A stretch of DNA of 64,000 nucleotides from Tragulus kanchil (GCA_022376925.1 JAIOJX010000005.1:91237001-91301000); one strand, 5' to 3'; counted from the stretch's first letter, positions 12,557 through 23,774 are shown. The notes: generated from the sequence alone by a model not told the origin. Translations and numbers: made by a program.

Positions 12557-14688
12557 TTTATAATTTATTTTCTTCTGCTGGCTTTGGGGTGTTTTTGTTC
12601 TTCTTTCTCCAATTGTTTTAAGTGGAGGTTTAGGTCATCTGCTTCATATTTTCCTAGTTTCTTGAGGTAGGATTGTATTGCTATAAATTTCCCTCTTAGA
12701 ACTGCTTTACGGTATCCCATAGGTTTTGCACTGTCATATGTTCATTGTCATTTTCTTCTAGAAACTTTTAAATTTCTCCTTTGATTTCCTCAGTGTTCCG
12801 TTGGCTTTTTAGGTATGTATTGTTTAATCTCCATGTGTTTGTGTTTTTAGTGTTTTTTTTCCCTGTAGTTGATTTCTAGTCTCATTGCATTGTGGTCCGA
12901 GAAGATGGTTGATATAATTTCAGTTTTCTTGAATTGACTGAGGTTTCATTTATGGCCCAAGATGTGGTCTATCTTGGAGAATGTTGGTTGATATAATTTC
13001 AGTTTTCTTGAATTGACTGAGGTTTGACTCGTGGCCCAAGATGCGGTCTATCCTAGACAATGTTCCGTGAGCACTTGAGAAGAAAGTGTATTCTTCTGCT
13101 TTTGGATGGAAAGTCCTAAAGATATTGATGAGGTCCATCTTTTCTTGTGTGGCATTTAAGGCTTGTGTTTATTAATTTTCCGTTTGGATGATCTGTCCAT
13201 TGGTGTGAGAGGAGTGTTAAAGTCTCCTATTATTATTGTGTTATTGTTGATTTCTTCTTTTATGTCTGCTTGTACCTGTCTTATGTATTGAGGTGCCCCT
13301 GTGTTCGGTGCATAGATATTCATGACTGTTATGTCTTCCTCTTGGATGGATCCCTTAATCATGATGTAGTGACCTGCCTTGTCTCTAAGAATCTTCTTTA
13401 CTTTAAACTCTATTTTGTCTGATATGAGGATTGCTACTCCAGGTTTCTTTTGATTTCCATTTGCACAGAATATCTTTTTCCTGCCTTTCACTTCCAGTCT
13501 ATGAGTGTCTCTAGGTCTGAAGTGGGTCTCTTGTAAACAGCATATATATGGGCCTTGCTTCTGGATCCATTCAGCCAGCCTGTGTCGTTTGGTTGGAGCA
13601 TTTAGTCCTAGTTCAAGTATATGCGGTTTTTTTTGATTTATAATTTATTTTCTTCTGCTGGCTTTGGGGTGTTTTTGTTCTTCTTTCTCCAATTGTTTTA
13701 AGTGGAGGTTTAGGTCATCTGCTTCATATTTTCCTAGTTTCTTGAGGTAGGATTGTATTGCTATAAATTTCCCTCTTAGAACTGCTTTACGGTATCCCAT
13801 AGGTTTTGCACTGTCATATGTTCATTGTCATTTTCTTCTAGAAACTTTTAAATTTCTCCTTTGATTTCCTCAGTGTTCCGTTGGCTTTTTAGGTATGTAT
13901 TGTTTAATCTCCATGTGTTTGTGTTTTTAGTGTTTTTTTTCCCTGTAGTTGATTTCTAGTCTCATTGCATTGTGGTCCGAGAAGATGGTTGATATAATTT
14001 CAGTTTTCTTGAATTGACTGAGGTTTCATTTATGGCCCAAGATGTGGTCTATCTTGGAGAATGTTGGTTGATATAATTTCAGTTTTCTTGAATTGACTGA
14101 GGTTTGACTCGTGGCCCAAGATGCGGTCTACCCTAGACAATGTTCCGTGAGCACTTGAGAAGAAAGTGTATTCTTCTGCTTTTGGATGGAAAGTCCTAAA
14201 GATATTGATGAGGTCCATCTTTTCTTGTGTGGCATTTAAGGCTTGTGTTTATTAATTTTCCGTTTGGATGATCTGTCCATTGGTGTGAGAGGAGTGTTAA
14301 AGTCTCCTATTATTCTTGTGTTATTGTTGATTTCTTCTTTTATGTCTGCTTGTACCTGTCTTATGTATTGAGGTGCCCCTGTGTTCGGTGCATAGATATT
14401 CATGACTGTTATGTCTTCCTCTTGGATGGATCCCTTAATCATGATGTAGTGACCTGCCTTGTCTCTAAGAATCTTCTTTACTTTAAACTCTATTTTGTCT
14501 GATATGAGGATTGCTACTCCAGGTTTCTTTTGATTTCCATTTGCACAGAATATCTTTTTCCTGCCTTTCACTTCCAGTCTATGAGTGTCTCTAGGTCTGA
14601 AGTGGGTCTCTTGTAAACAGCATATATATGGGCCTTGCTTCTGGATCCATTCAGCCAGCCTGTGTCGTTTGGTTGGAGCATTTAGTCC
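12557..14688. repeat. Duplication pair D5 (inside L1 ORF2)
   Basis: Copy A 12557-13608, copy B 13637-14688; offset 1080; 28 unmatched bases (13609-13636) between. Two internal substitutions are visible: T13051/C14131 and A13235/C14315. Confidence 0.92.
12907..13064 (-). repeat. 79-bp diverged tandem duplication in L1 ORF2
   Basis: Units 12907-12985 and 12986-13064 start with the same 40 or so bases (GGTTGATATAATTTCAGTTT onward) and differ at eight positions further on. 79 is not a multiple of three, so it shifts the ORF2 frame near the end of the endonuclease domain. It also appears at 13987-14144 in the D5 copy, so it predates that duplication. Confidence 0.8.
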
Positions 14689-14733
14689 ATTTACGTTCAA
14701 AGTAATTATTGATACGAATGTTCCTATTGTCAT
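14236..14733 (-). pseudogene. L1 ORF2 endonuclease domain, N-terminal part
   Basis: A 165-codon open stretch of the APE-type endonuclease. The catalytic-site motifs LNVNGLN, CLQETH and IIGDFNTPL are all present in order, at about residues 12-18, 39-44 and 143-151. The frame is lost after KINKHKP, where the intact family continues into the segment now read separately at 14030-14218. The same stretch occurs truncated at 13156-13491 in the other copy of D5. Confidence 0.85.
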
Positions 14734-14938
14734 TTTCTTAGAAGTTTGGGGTTTGATTTGTAGGACTTCTTCTATGCTTGTATTTATTGGCTATATCAGG
14801 CCCTTTAACACTTGTTGTAGGGCTGGTTTTGTGGTACAGAATTCTTTTAGTTCTTGCTTGTCGGTGAAGCTTTTGACTTCACCATCAATTTCTGAATGAG
14901 ATTCTTGCTGGGTAGAGAATTCTTGGTTGGAGGTTATT

Positions 14939-15508
14939 CTATTTTAGCCATTTAAATGTGTCTTGCCATTCTCTTCTGGCCTGCAGTGTTTCTGTGGAAA
15001 GATCCACAGTTAGACGTATCGGGTTTCCTTTATATGTTATTTTTTGTTTGCTCCTAGCTGCTTTTAGTAATCTGTCTTTATATTTAGTCTGCGTTAGTTT
15101 GATTAGAATGTGCCTTGGTGTGTTTCTTCTGAGGTTTCTCCTGTATGTAACTCTTTGTGCTTCTTGGACTTGGTTGACTATTTCCTTTCCCATGCTGGGG
15201 AAGTTTTCCACTATAACCTCTTCAAGAATTTTTTCATAGCCTTTCTTCCCCTCTTCTTCTTCTGGAACTCCTATAATTCTAATGTTGGTGTGTTTGCTAT
15301 TGTCCCATAGGTCTCTGATGCTGTCCTCAGTTCTTTTAATTCTTTCAGCTTTGTTCTGTTCTTCCACACTTATTTCCACCATTCTGTCTTCCATCTCACT
15401 GATCCGTTCTTCTGCCTCTGATACTCTACTGTGGAGACCTTCTATAGTATTTTTGAGTTCAGCAATTGAGTTGGTGGTCTCCATTTGCTTATTTTTCATT
15501 TCTTGCAT
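14939..15508 (-). pseudogene. L1 ORF1 (RNA-binding chaperone), truncated
   Basis: 189 codons of ORF1p, the trimeric RNA-binding protein that packages L1 RNA. In order: a heptad-rich coiled coil (about residues 10-60, ELKNTIEGLHSRVSEAEERI), the RRM (TNIRIIGVPEEEEGKKGYE onward), and the C-terminal domain (PRHILIKLTQTKYKDRLL). The family usually has about 330 residues. Here a TGA just upstream (near 15539) cuts off the N-terminus, and a TAG at about 14936 stops it after TFKWLK, although ORF1-like codons continue to about 14790. Not functional. Confidence 0.8.
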
Positions 15509-16382
15509 GTCTCTTCTCTGTGCACTAATTTGCTCTCATATTCTGTTTTTGGTGTTTTGCATCCTCATTAGTATTGCTTTTCTGAATTTTCTTTCAGATA
15601 ATTTGTCTATCTCCTCCTCTGTCATTTGAAGCTGTGTTTCTCTAGCTTGGTCCTTCATTTGTGCAGTGTTTCTCTGTCATTTCATTATTACATTAATTTT
15701 TGTTTCTTGGTGTGTGTCTGTGTGTATGGAGTTCTTTTTCCCACCAGGCTTCTTGGTTGAATTCTGTCTTCCTTTGGGTTTCTGTCCTTGTAGGAGGGTT
15801 CAGTGGTTTGTGTCTTGGGTGGTGTTAGGTCTTGTTTACAGATGAATAATCTCTAGAGTTGCATGTTCTTTAACATTGTGGGGTCTTGGAATCAGGGCTT
15901 CCACTCTAAGGATCCTTGGTTTGATGATTGGTCAGGGGGTGTAGGCTCTATGTCTGGTTTGCTATGGTGTTCCGTGATATTAGTTTAAATACTAACATCT
16001 GAGGAGCAAGAGGTGTGTCCCTAATGGGTGACAGTCATAAAAGCATGCAGATGTTTTCTAACATAGTCGTAAGATATACATACATACACAGCAATCCCCA
16101 CATCTAACCAGTCTTACAGAGATAAAGCATAGGAAATTTTTCTGGCAAATGATGCAATCAAAGATGATACTTGCCCATTAAGCTCTGAATTAATTAAAAT
16201 AGTGCCTGAAAAAATAGATCCAGGGCAAAGTCCTGGCTTGGACTATTTTACTGAAAGCAATTTTTAAGTAAGACATATGTTGGGGGTTAGGAAGAGAGTA
16301 TGGGTAATGAGAAGGAATTGATTCATCTTGGAAGGATTTTATAGGGTTATGTAGCCAAGATTAGTGTGTTGTATTGTTTAGT

Positions 16383-18634
16383 GCAGCTGGAAGAGAATAG
16401 TGGAGACAGGAAGGTAGGAAATATTTATCTAGAGGATAGTGGTAGATAGGAGAATGTTTTACATTTAGAACATAGAGGGAGGAAGCAGTGGCAAAGAGGA
16501 AAGAAAATTAGAAGTTTCCAAGAAGTAAAATTAAAAGAAAATTAAAAATTAAAAATCAAAAGCAAAGAAATTAAAACTTTAAAAGGGAAGAAAAACGTAA
16601 GAAGAGACCAAAAAGAAAAAAGAAAACCCCAAACCTGACCAATCAATCAAATAAACAGAACCGTCCACAACAAATAAACAAACAAAAAAAGCTAAGTACT
16701 GTCCCTGGTTTTTATCCTCTCATCTGTCTGGTTGAAGCCAATCTGTTCTTGATGGTGTTATCTTGATGATGTAGCCTTTCCCTTACAGCACCAGTTGCTA
16801 TGGTTTCTGTTTTTGTTTTTAGAAAGACAATGGCTTTGCTGCAAGCTTAGGTGCTGGCCGGGGCGGCGGGCTGATCCCAGTCTGTGGGGCGGGGGGCCGG
16901 GGCGCACGCAGTCCTGTGTTGGAGGGGCGTGCCCCCGGCTCTACCGTGCACCTGCCGGTAGCCTCCAATACCTGCCCTTCTCCTGGCTTCCTCCGCTGTG
17001 GGTGCAGCTATGGGGGTGCACAGGCTCCTCTCCCCACTGGCGCGCGCGCACTGCCAGTTGCATGTCCAAGTCCCAAAGGCAGGCACAAGCTTTCCCGTCT
17101 GGCTCCAGCCCGGTCCCTGGTCAGCAATCCGTGGGCAACTTCCCCTCTCCGTTCAGCCAGTCCCCCACTAGGAGTGTTTGAACTTACCCAGTGCCAGGCG
17201 GAAAGTCGCGATTTTCGCCCAGCCAAGCGGCGCGATTTTCGCACTGGGCGCTCCCTTCTGGCTCCAGGTCTCTAGGCAGCACTCCGCCGGGAACTTCCCA
17301 ATTGCGTTCCACCCAGCCCCGCTGCAGTATCCTATCTTCATAGTGTCTTAATTTCTGCCGGCGATCCGGCTGTATTCTTGGAATTTTTGCGCTGAGCGCT
17401 GCCCTCTCTCCCCTGACGCTCCACTCAGGCTGTCTTTTAGGCCACTTGCTAGCTCGCTGTCCGTCAGTCCGGGTGTGGGAGTTAGGATAGAGTTCTTGCT
17501 AAGATTTTTATTTTGGCAGCTGGAAGAGAATAGTGGAGACAGGAAGGTAGGAAATATTTATCTAGAGGATAGTGGTAGATAGGAGAATGTTTTACATTTA
17601 GAACATAGAGGGAGGAAGCAGTGGCAAAGAGGAAAGAAAATTAGAAGTTTCAAAGAAGTAAAATTAAAAGAAAATTAAAAATTAAAAATCAAAAGCAAAG
17701 AAATTAAAACTTTAAAAGGGAAGAAAAACGTAAGAAGAGACCAAAAAGAAAAAAGAAAACCCCAAACCTGACCAATCAATCAAATAAACAGAACCGTCCA
17801 CAACAAATAAACAAACAAAAAAAGCTAAGTACTGTCCCTGGTTTTTATCCTCTCATCTGTCTGGTTGAAGCCAATCTGTTCTTGATGGTGTTATCTTGAT
17901 GATGTAGCCTTTCCCTTACAGCACCAGTTGCTATGGTTTCTGTTTTTGTTTTTAGAAAGACAATGGCTTTGCTGCAAGCTTAGGTGCTGGCCGGGGCGGC
18001 GGGCTGATCCCAGTCTGTGGGGCGGGGGGCCGGGGCGCACGCAGTCCTGTGTTGGAGGGGCGTGCCCCCGGCTCTACCGTGCACCTGCCGGTAGCCTCCA
18101 ATACCTGCCCTTCTCCTGGCTTCCTCCGCTGTGGGTGCAGCTATGGGGGTGCACAGGCTCCTCTCCCCACTGGCGCGCGCGCACTGCCAGTTGCATGTCC
18201 AAGTCCCAAAGGCAGGCACAAGCTTTCCCGTCTGGCTCCAGCCCGGTCCCTGGTCAGCAATCCGTGGGCAACTTCCCCTCTCCGTTCAGCCAGTCCCCCA
18301 CTAGGAGTGTTTGAACTTACCCAGTGCCAGGCGGAAAGTCGCGATTTTCGCCCAGCCAAGCGGCGCGATTTTCGCACTGGGCGCTCCCTTCTGGCTCCAG
18401 GTCTCTAGGCAGCACTCCGCCGGGAACTTCCCAATTGCGTTCCACCCAGCCCCGCTGCAGTATCCTATCTTCATAGTGTCTTAATTTCTGCCGGCGATCC
18501 GGCTGTATTCTTGGAATTTTTGCGCTGAGCGCTGCCCTCTCTCCCCTGACGCTCCACTCAGGCTGTCTTTTAGGCCACTTGCTAGCTCGCTGTCCGTCAG
18601 TCCGGACGGTGTGGGAGTTAGGATAGAGGGTTCT
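16383..18634. repeat. Duplication pair D6 (L1 5' UTR)
   Basis: Copy A 16383-17496, copy B 17516-18634; offset 1133 rising to 1138. The last 40 bases of copy A are ragged (ACG missing after GTCAGTCCGG, GG missing after GATAGAG). About 19 unmatched bases lie between the copies. The short GC-rich frames here are repeated exactly and are not genes. Confidence 0.9.
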
Positions 18635-18796
18635 CAGAAGAGTAGCTCCGGGAAAGTTCTGGCTGTTCCCTCTTCGACCCTCGCCAACCTAAGGAGTTCT
18701 TCTGTCGTCTAGCAGCTGGTTTGTTGTTGGTGTTTCATTTCTTGATTAGTTCTGGTGATTCTGTTGGGGAGCTGGTGAAATCTTCCTCTCATTCCT

Positions 18797-18808
18797 CCGC
18801 CATCTTGG
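18797..18808 (-). promoter_or_regulatory. YY1-type site at L1 5' end
   Basis: The minus strand reads CCAAGATGGCGG, the classic YY1-binding core found at the first bases of L1 and used in human L1 for accurate start-site choice. Its position within 20 bp of the element end fits. The same motif recurs at about 19926-19937 in the D7 copy. Confidence 0.7.
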
Positions 18809-18816
18809 CTCCCCCC

Positions 18817-18828
18817 AACTGTTTGGTT
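18817..18828. repeat. L1 target-site duplication, right copy
   Basis: AACTGTTTGGTT follows directly after the L1 5' GC-rich end. It pairs with 8298-8309 with one mismatch, and is copied again at 19946-19957. Confidence 0.8.
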
Positions 18829-21700
18829 TTAAATGCCAAAAATCTCTCTAAACAGACCTTTATGCCAAAGAAATGAACTACAGATGGTGTTTCTTATTCA
18901 GGGTTCACAGATACCTCCCACAAACACCAGACAAAGATATAGTCAGGCATTCAAATGAGAATAAGAATAAACATCTAAAATTTAGAGAAGCTATCTGAAA
19001 ATATGGCAGATCACAGCAAGATCAACTGATCATAGCAAGTAGCAGAAAACTGAATATATAGAAGGTAGGCAGATTTATTAAATAGCATCCTACTAATTAG
19101 AACCTCTAATCCTAAATAGACTTGAAATCCTTTTAGAGAAGTTAGAAAACAAAATATTATTGTATGGATACAATTTTTATAAAGCTCTTTGCTCCAAATA
19201 TCTTTTAGAAACTGTTTTAAATTCAGTTCACCTTTAGTCCAATGGCCCACACTCTCTGTCAGTCTATTTTCAGAAATAATCCCTGAAAAATTTAAGTCTG
19301 GAACAGTGACCCTGAACTCATAAAAATAGACTTAATTCCATTCACCATATTTATACTTTTAGAAATGACTCATACATTTCGGAAACTCTATTTTTACAAA
19401 AGTTTTTGCCTAATCCTTAGGTAATCAGAAAATCTGATTAGCATGAACATCTTATTATTGTTAAGTATTTTAGTTATCCGTTCCCCTTTAGCCTGGAACA
19501 CAGTTGAGTAGAAAGTCAGTTATATTCAAGGGCATTTTGGAACATAGCATTCAGTCTATGAAAAAAGTAGGTCAATATCAAGATAAATTCTCTTTAGTTT
19601 ATAGCAACATAACAAATTTAAACCAAGTTAACAATCCTGTTGAATCATTCATAATCATGAGCTACTATACAGGAAGGGATTTGAACCATAAATGCACAGG
19701 TCATTTTTTTCTGAACTCTAAATCAGTTTTTAATACCTGTCTTTTGGGTGGGGTGGGAGTTAGGATAGAGTTCTCAGCCGGAAAGTTCTGACTGTTCACT
19801 CTTCGACCCTCACAGACCTAAGGAGTTCTTCTGTCGTCTAGCAGCTGGTTTGTTGTTGGTGTTTCATTTCTTGATTAGTTCTGGTGATTCTGTTGGGGAG
19901 CTGGTGAAATCTTCCTCTCATTCCTCCGCCATCTTGGCTCCCCCCAACTGTTTGGTTTTAAATGCCAAAAATCTCTCTAAACAGACCTTTATGCCAAAGA
20001 AATGAACTACAGATGGTGTTTCTTATTCAGGGTTCACAGATACCTCCCACAAACACCAGACAAAGATATAGTCAGGCATTCAAATGAGAATAAGAATAAA
20101 CATCTAAAATTTAGAGAAGCTATCTGAAAATATGGCAGATCACAGCAAGATCAACTGATCATAGCAAGTAGCAGAAAACTGAATATATAGAAGGTAGGCA
20201 GATTTATTAAATAGCATCCTACTAATTAGAACCTCTAATCCTAAATAGACTTGAAATCCTTTTAGAGAAGTTAGAAAACAAAATATTATTGTATGGATAC
20301 AATTTTTATAAAGCTCTTTGCTCCAAATATCTTTTAGAAACTGTTTTAAATTCAGTTCACCTTTAGTCCAATGGCCCACACTCTCTGTCAGTCTATTTTC
20401 AGAAATAATCCCTGAAAAATTTAAGTCTGGAACAGTGACCCTGAACTCATAAAAATAGACTTAATTCCATTCACCATATTTATACTTTTAGAAATGACTC
20501 ATACATTTCGGAAACTCTATTTTTACAAAAGTTTTTGCCTAATCCTTAGGTAATCAGAAAATCTGATTAGCATGAACATCTTATTATTGTTAAGTATTTT
20601 AGTTATCCGTTCCCCTTTAGCCTGGAACACAGTTGAGTAGAAAGTCAGTTATATTCAAGGGCATTTTGGAACATAGCATTCAGTCTATGAAAAAAGTAGG
20701 TCAATATCAAGATAAATTCTCTTTAGTTTATAGCAACATAACAAATTTAAACCAAGTTAACAATCCTGTTGAATCATTCATAATCATGAGCTACTATACA
20801 GGAAGGGATTTGAACCATAAATGCACAGGTCATTTTTTTCTGAACTCTAAATCAGTGTATATTGTAATACCTTTGTGGAGAATGATCAATGATTGGAAAT
20901 GTTGGTCTCTGCTAGAACATTTAGCATGAAGAGTCATTATATCCACCATTATTCTTTTTCGCTGGCTTGGAAAATTTCAGATTGTGAAGAAACTGCCAAA
21001 TCTGTCCATTCATTCATTTAGGGTTCAACCTTTCCAGATGCCCAGCTCAAATACAGCAGAAGGTCTTCTGGTTTATGTTGCTTGGTTTTTACTTGACACG
21101 TGCAAGTACTTTTCTTAAATGGAAGATGGGTCTGTTCTTAAATGTCACTCTGGGGGAGAAGAATATTTTTCCTATTCTGGCAGATGCCTCACTTAAGTCT
21201 GGATTTCAGGCTTTGCACCAACTGGCCTTGACCCAAATGAAGTTTCTGACAAGTCAAGAGTCTTTGGTTAACAAAAGCAAAAGCTTTGGTTGCCTCTGAT
21301 TTATGTTAAGGTCAACTGATGGAAATAAGTACTCCAGGCCAATTTATGAGTCCCCAGAATATCTGTAGTTACTCACTTTGAAACAGAGAACAAATAAAAT
21401 AGCAAAGATACAGCCAAATGTCCAAGGCTTGGTATTTTGATTTCTTTGTTTGTTAGATTTTTGTTTTCCCTTGAGGAAGAGTCAGCATTTCTTGCACTCT
21501 TTAAAAACATGAATGTTAAGACAAGATTATGCTTAATTTAGTAATATATAAAAAGCTACTTATGGGTCTTTAACCTTTTGCATTTAAAGTGAATATTACT
21601 GTATTAATGATATCACCATTATCATGTTTGACTTCCCTTTTCATGTATTTAATTCTTTTGCTCAGTAGGTATTTATAAATACTTATGCTTGTTTCTAAAC
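18829..21700. other. Unclassified sequence, partly in two or three copies
   Basis: No gene or repeat family that I recognise. Short frames (for example 19011-19250 and 20140-20379) are just the same sequence twice. The segment around 19578-19727 is present three times, because D7 and D8 overlap. Confidence 0.45.
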
Positions 21701-21710
21701 ACTGACAGCA

Positions 21711-21762
21711 GGACTGCACTGCAAGGCAGTGACCTTACCCACTGGACCACGAGGGAAGCCCC
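21711..21762 (-). mobile_element. tRNA-Glu SINE head fragment
   Basis: About 52 bp matching only the tRNA-like head of the CHR-type SINE (CCACTGGACCACGAGGGAAG on the plus strand), with no body or tail. Probably a natural remnant. Copied at 22799-22850. Confidence 0.6.
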
Positions 21763-22798
21763 TATATTATTTCGGTTTTGCTTGAAAATCATTCAAGATA
21801 AATTCTCTTTAGTTTATAGCAACATAACAAATTTAAACCAAGTTAACAATCCTGTTGAATCATTCATAATCATGAGCTACTATACAGGAAGGGATTTGAA
21901 CCATAAATGCACAGGTCATTTTTTTCTGAACTCTAAATCAGTGTATATTGTAATACCTTTGTGGAGAATGATCAATGATTGGAAATGTTGGTCTCTGCTA
22001 GAACATTTAGCATGAAGAGTCATTATATCCACCATTATTCTTTTTCGCTGGCTTGGAAAATTTCAGATTGTGAAGAAACTGCCAAATCTGTCCATTCATT
22101 CATTTAGGGTTCAACCTTTCCAGATGCCCAGCTCAAATACAGCAGAAGGTCTTCTGGTTTATGTTGCTTGGTTTTTACTTGACACGTGCAAGTACTTTTC
22201 TTAAATGGAAGATGGGTCTGTTCTTAAATGTCACTCTGGGGGAGAAGAATATTTTTCCTATTCTGGCAGATGCCTCACTTAAGTCTGGATTTCAGGCTTT
22301 GCACCAACTGGCCTTGACCCAAATGAAGTTTCTGACAAGTCAAGAGTCTTTGGTTAACAAAAGCAAAAAGCTTTGGTTGCCTCTGATTTATGTTAAGGTC
22401 AACTGATGGAAATAAGTACTCCAGGCCAATTTATGAGTCCCCAGAATATCTGTAGTTACTCACTTTGAAACAGAGAACAAATAAAATAGCAAAGATACAG
22501 CCAAATGTCCAAGGCTTGGTATTTTGATTTCTTTGTTTGTTAGATTTTTGTTTTCCCTTGAGGAAGAGTCAGCATTTCTTGCACTCTTTAAAAACATGAA
22601 TGTTAAGACAAGATTATGCTTAATTTAGTAATATATAAAAAGCTACTTATGGGTCTTTAACCTTTTGCATTTAAAGTGAATATTACTGTATTAATGATAT
22701 CACCATTATCATGTTTGACTTCCCTTTTTCATGTATTTAATTCTTTTGCTCAGTAGGTATTTATAAATACTTATGCTTGTTTCTAAACACTGACAGCA

Positions 22799-22850
22799 GG
22801 ACTGCACTGCAAGGCAGTGACCTTACCCACTGGACCACGAGGGAAGCCCC
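22799..22850 (-). mobile_element. tRNA-Glu SINE head fragment, duplicate
   Basis: D8 copy of the stub at 21711-21762, offset 1088, same flanks. Confidence 0.6.
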
Positions 22851-22853
22851 TAT

Positions 22854-23630
22854 GAGGGAATATTAATACAGACCTTTCCATGCCTTGAGTCAGTCATGCA
22901 CACAATCCTGAGATTTAGGGAAAAAAAATGTGTGTGTGTATCAGTTCATCTTGCTTTCAGCATCTCCAAAGAAACCCTCTCCTGGTACCTAATTTCTTCT
23001 TCCTTTCTCTACTGAATAGCCTCATCCCAAACTCAAAAGGCTTGAATAATCTTTCCAGGAGCTTTCTATGTGAGCTAATAGTGACTTAGTCGTTTTCACC
23101 CAATGATTTCCTATTCTTGGGGAACATTTGAGGGGTAGAAGATCTTTGAAATGGAAGGCAATACATCTCTAATATCAGAATTTCAGTTACTTGAGGTCTT
23201 GATGGAGATAAATTTCTTTTCACACAGTAGGTAGCCTGGCATGTGTCACTCCACATGAAGCAATCCATCATCCATTCTGCCTATGATGAGAGCTCAGCTG
23301 ACCTTCTTTGTTTACAGAATTTGACAGCTGAATTTTTTCTCAGACTCTGGCAGGCACATCTTCTAGATGTAGTGTATCCCACTCAGGTGGAAAAGGATGT
23401 CCATTTAGTGTCCATTCACTAAAGTTATACTTAAGAGCTCAAATGTTAATTCTTTTGGGAGCAGATTCTTTTGGGCTTGGATTCTGCACAAGCTCTAAGT
23501 TCAACATCTGGAAGTTATAAATTTTATAGTGCTTTCTGAGCAGAGGCTGTGTTTTATGAATCTAAGTATCCTTAAGTATAGCTTATTCTGATAGGTACTC
23601 AACAATTCTTTAATGATTGAAAGTGCATTT
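22854..23630. other. Unclassified single-copy sequence
   Basis: Not covered by any duplication. No gene or repeat family recognised. One short (GT)n tract lies near 22930. Confidence 0.45.
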
Positions 23631-23633
23631 ACA

Positions 23634-23750
23634 GTCGCTCAATCATGTCTGAGTCTTTGTGACCCCATGGACTGTAGCCCACCAAGTTCCTCTATCCATG
23701 AAATTTCCCAGGCAAAAATACTGGATTGAGTTGCCACTTCCTTCTCCAAT
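23634..23750 (-). mobile_element. Bov-A SINE, partial
   Basis: Plus strand reads CAGTCGCTCAATCATGTCTG, then TGACCCCATGGACTGTAGCC and a CAAAAATACTGG segment, which is the reverse of the Bov-A body. It stops after CTTCCTTCTCC, so the tRNA-type head is absent. Confidence 0.8.
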
Positions 23751-23774
23751 TGACTGAGTGTAGAAAGGCAGTAA

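Larger units (their letters stand above)
8645..14733 (-). pseudogene. L1 ORF2 (endonuclease-reverse transcriptase), disabled
   Basis: Runs from the MTIGTFVSIITLNVNGLN start at 14733 to the C-terminal [12 protein letters not shown] block near 8800, ending at 8645. With D4 and D5 removed the length is about 3.9 kb (near 1,300 codons), the usual size. The product would nick the target DNA and reverse-transcribe L1 RNA on it. Visible lesions are a lost base near 10643 (repeated near 11754) after KIQHH, a TAA at 12565-12567 in a KASRRK context, a frameshift near 13155 (and 14235) after KINKHKP, and a 79-bp internal duplication. It is therefore a dead copy. Frames crossing joins D4 and D5 are chimeric and should not be translated as one protein. 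Confidence 0.85.
8310..18816 (-). mobile_element. Full-length ruminant L1 (L1-BT type), inflated by three false duplications
   Basis: A complete LINE-1 on the minus strand. The 5' end at 18816 reads GGGGGGAGCCAAGATGGCGG. Next come a long GC-rich 5' UTR, ORF1, ORF2 and a short 3' UTR ending in an A-rich tail at 8310. It is bounded by a 12-bp target-site duplication, so this is one retrotransposition event. It spans 10.5 kb, but removing D4, D5 and D6 leaves about 7.2 kb, normal for a full-length L1. Both ORFs are broken by lesions, so this copy is not autonomous. The family name is recognised from the 5' end and ORF2 sequence and was not searched. Confidence 0.85.
15540..18816 (-). promoter_or_regulatory. 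L1 5' UTR and internal promoter (with D6)
   Basis: The long 5' leader carries a GC- and CpG-rich block at about 16843-17480, copied at 17976-18615, beside an A-rich tract (about 16540-16700, copied at 17673-17830). L1 5' UTRs hold an internal pol II promoter, and the CpG-rich block fits that role. The stretch 15985-16382 does not look L1-like to me and may be an insertion or misjoin. Confidence 0.65.
18611..20856. repeat. Duplication pair D7 (L1 5' end plus flank)
   Basis: Copy A 18611-19727, copy B 19753-20856; offset 1142 falling to 1129, because the first 100 bases of copy B lack several short pieces present in copy A. It gives a second L1 5' terminus at 19753-19945 and a second right-hand target site at 19946-19957. 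Confidence 0.9.
20707..22853. repeat. Duplication pair D8
   Basis: Copy A 20707-21765, copy B 21793-22853; offset 1086 rising to 1088; 27 unmatched bases between. Includes the SINE stub. Confidence 0.9.

Noticed and set aside
16795..18408. Long GC-rich open frames on both strands (up to 128 codons)
   Set aside because: They lie over the L1 5' UTR, overlap each other in several frames and recur exactly through D6. High GC simply makes stop codons rare.
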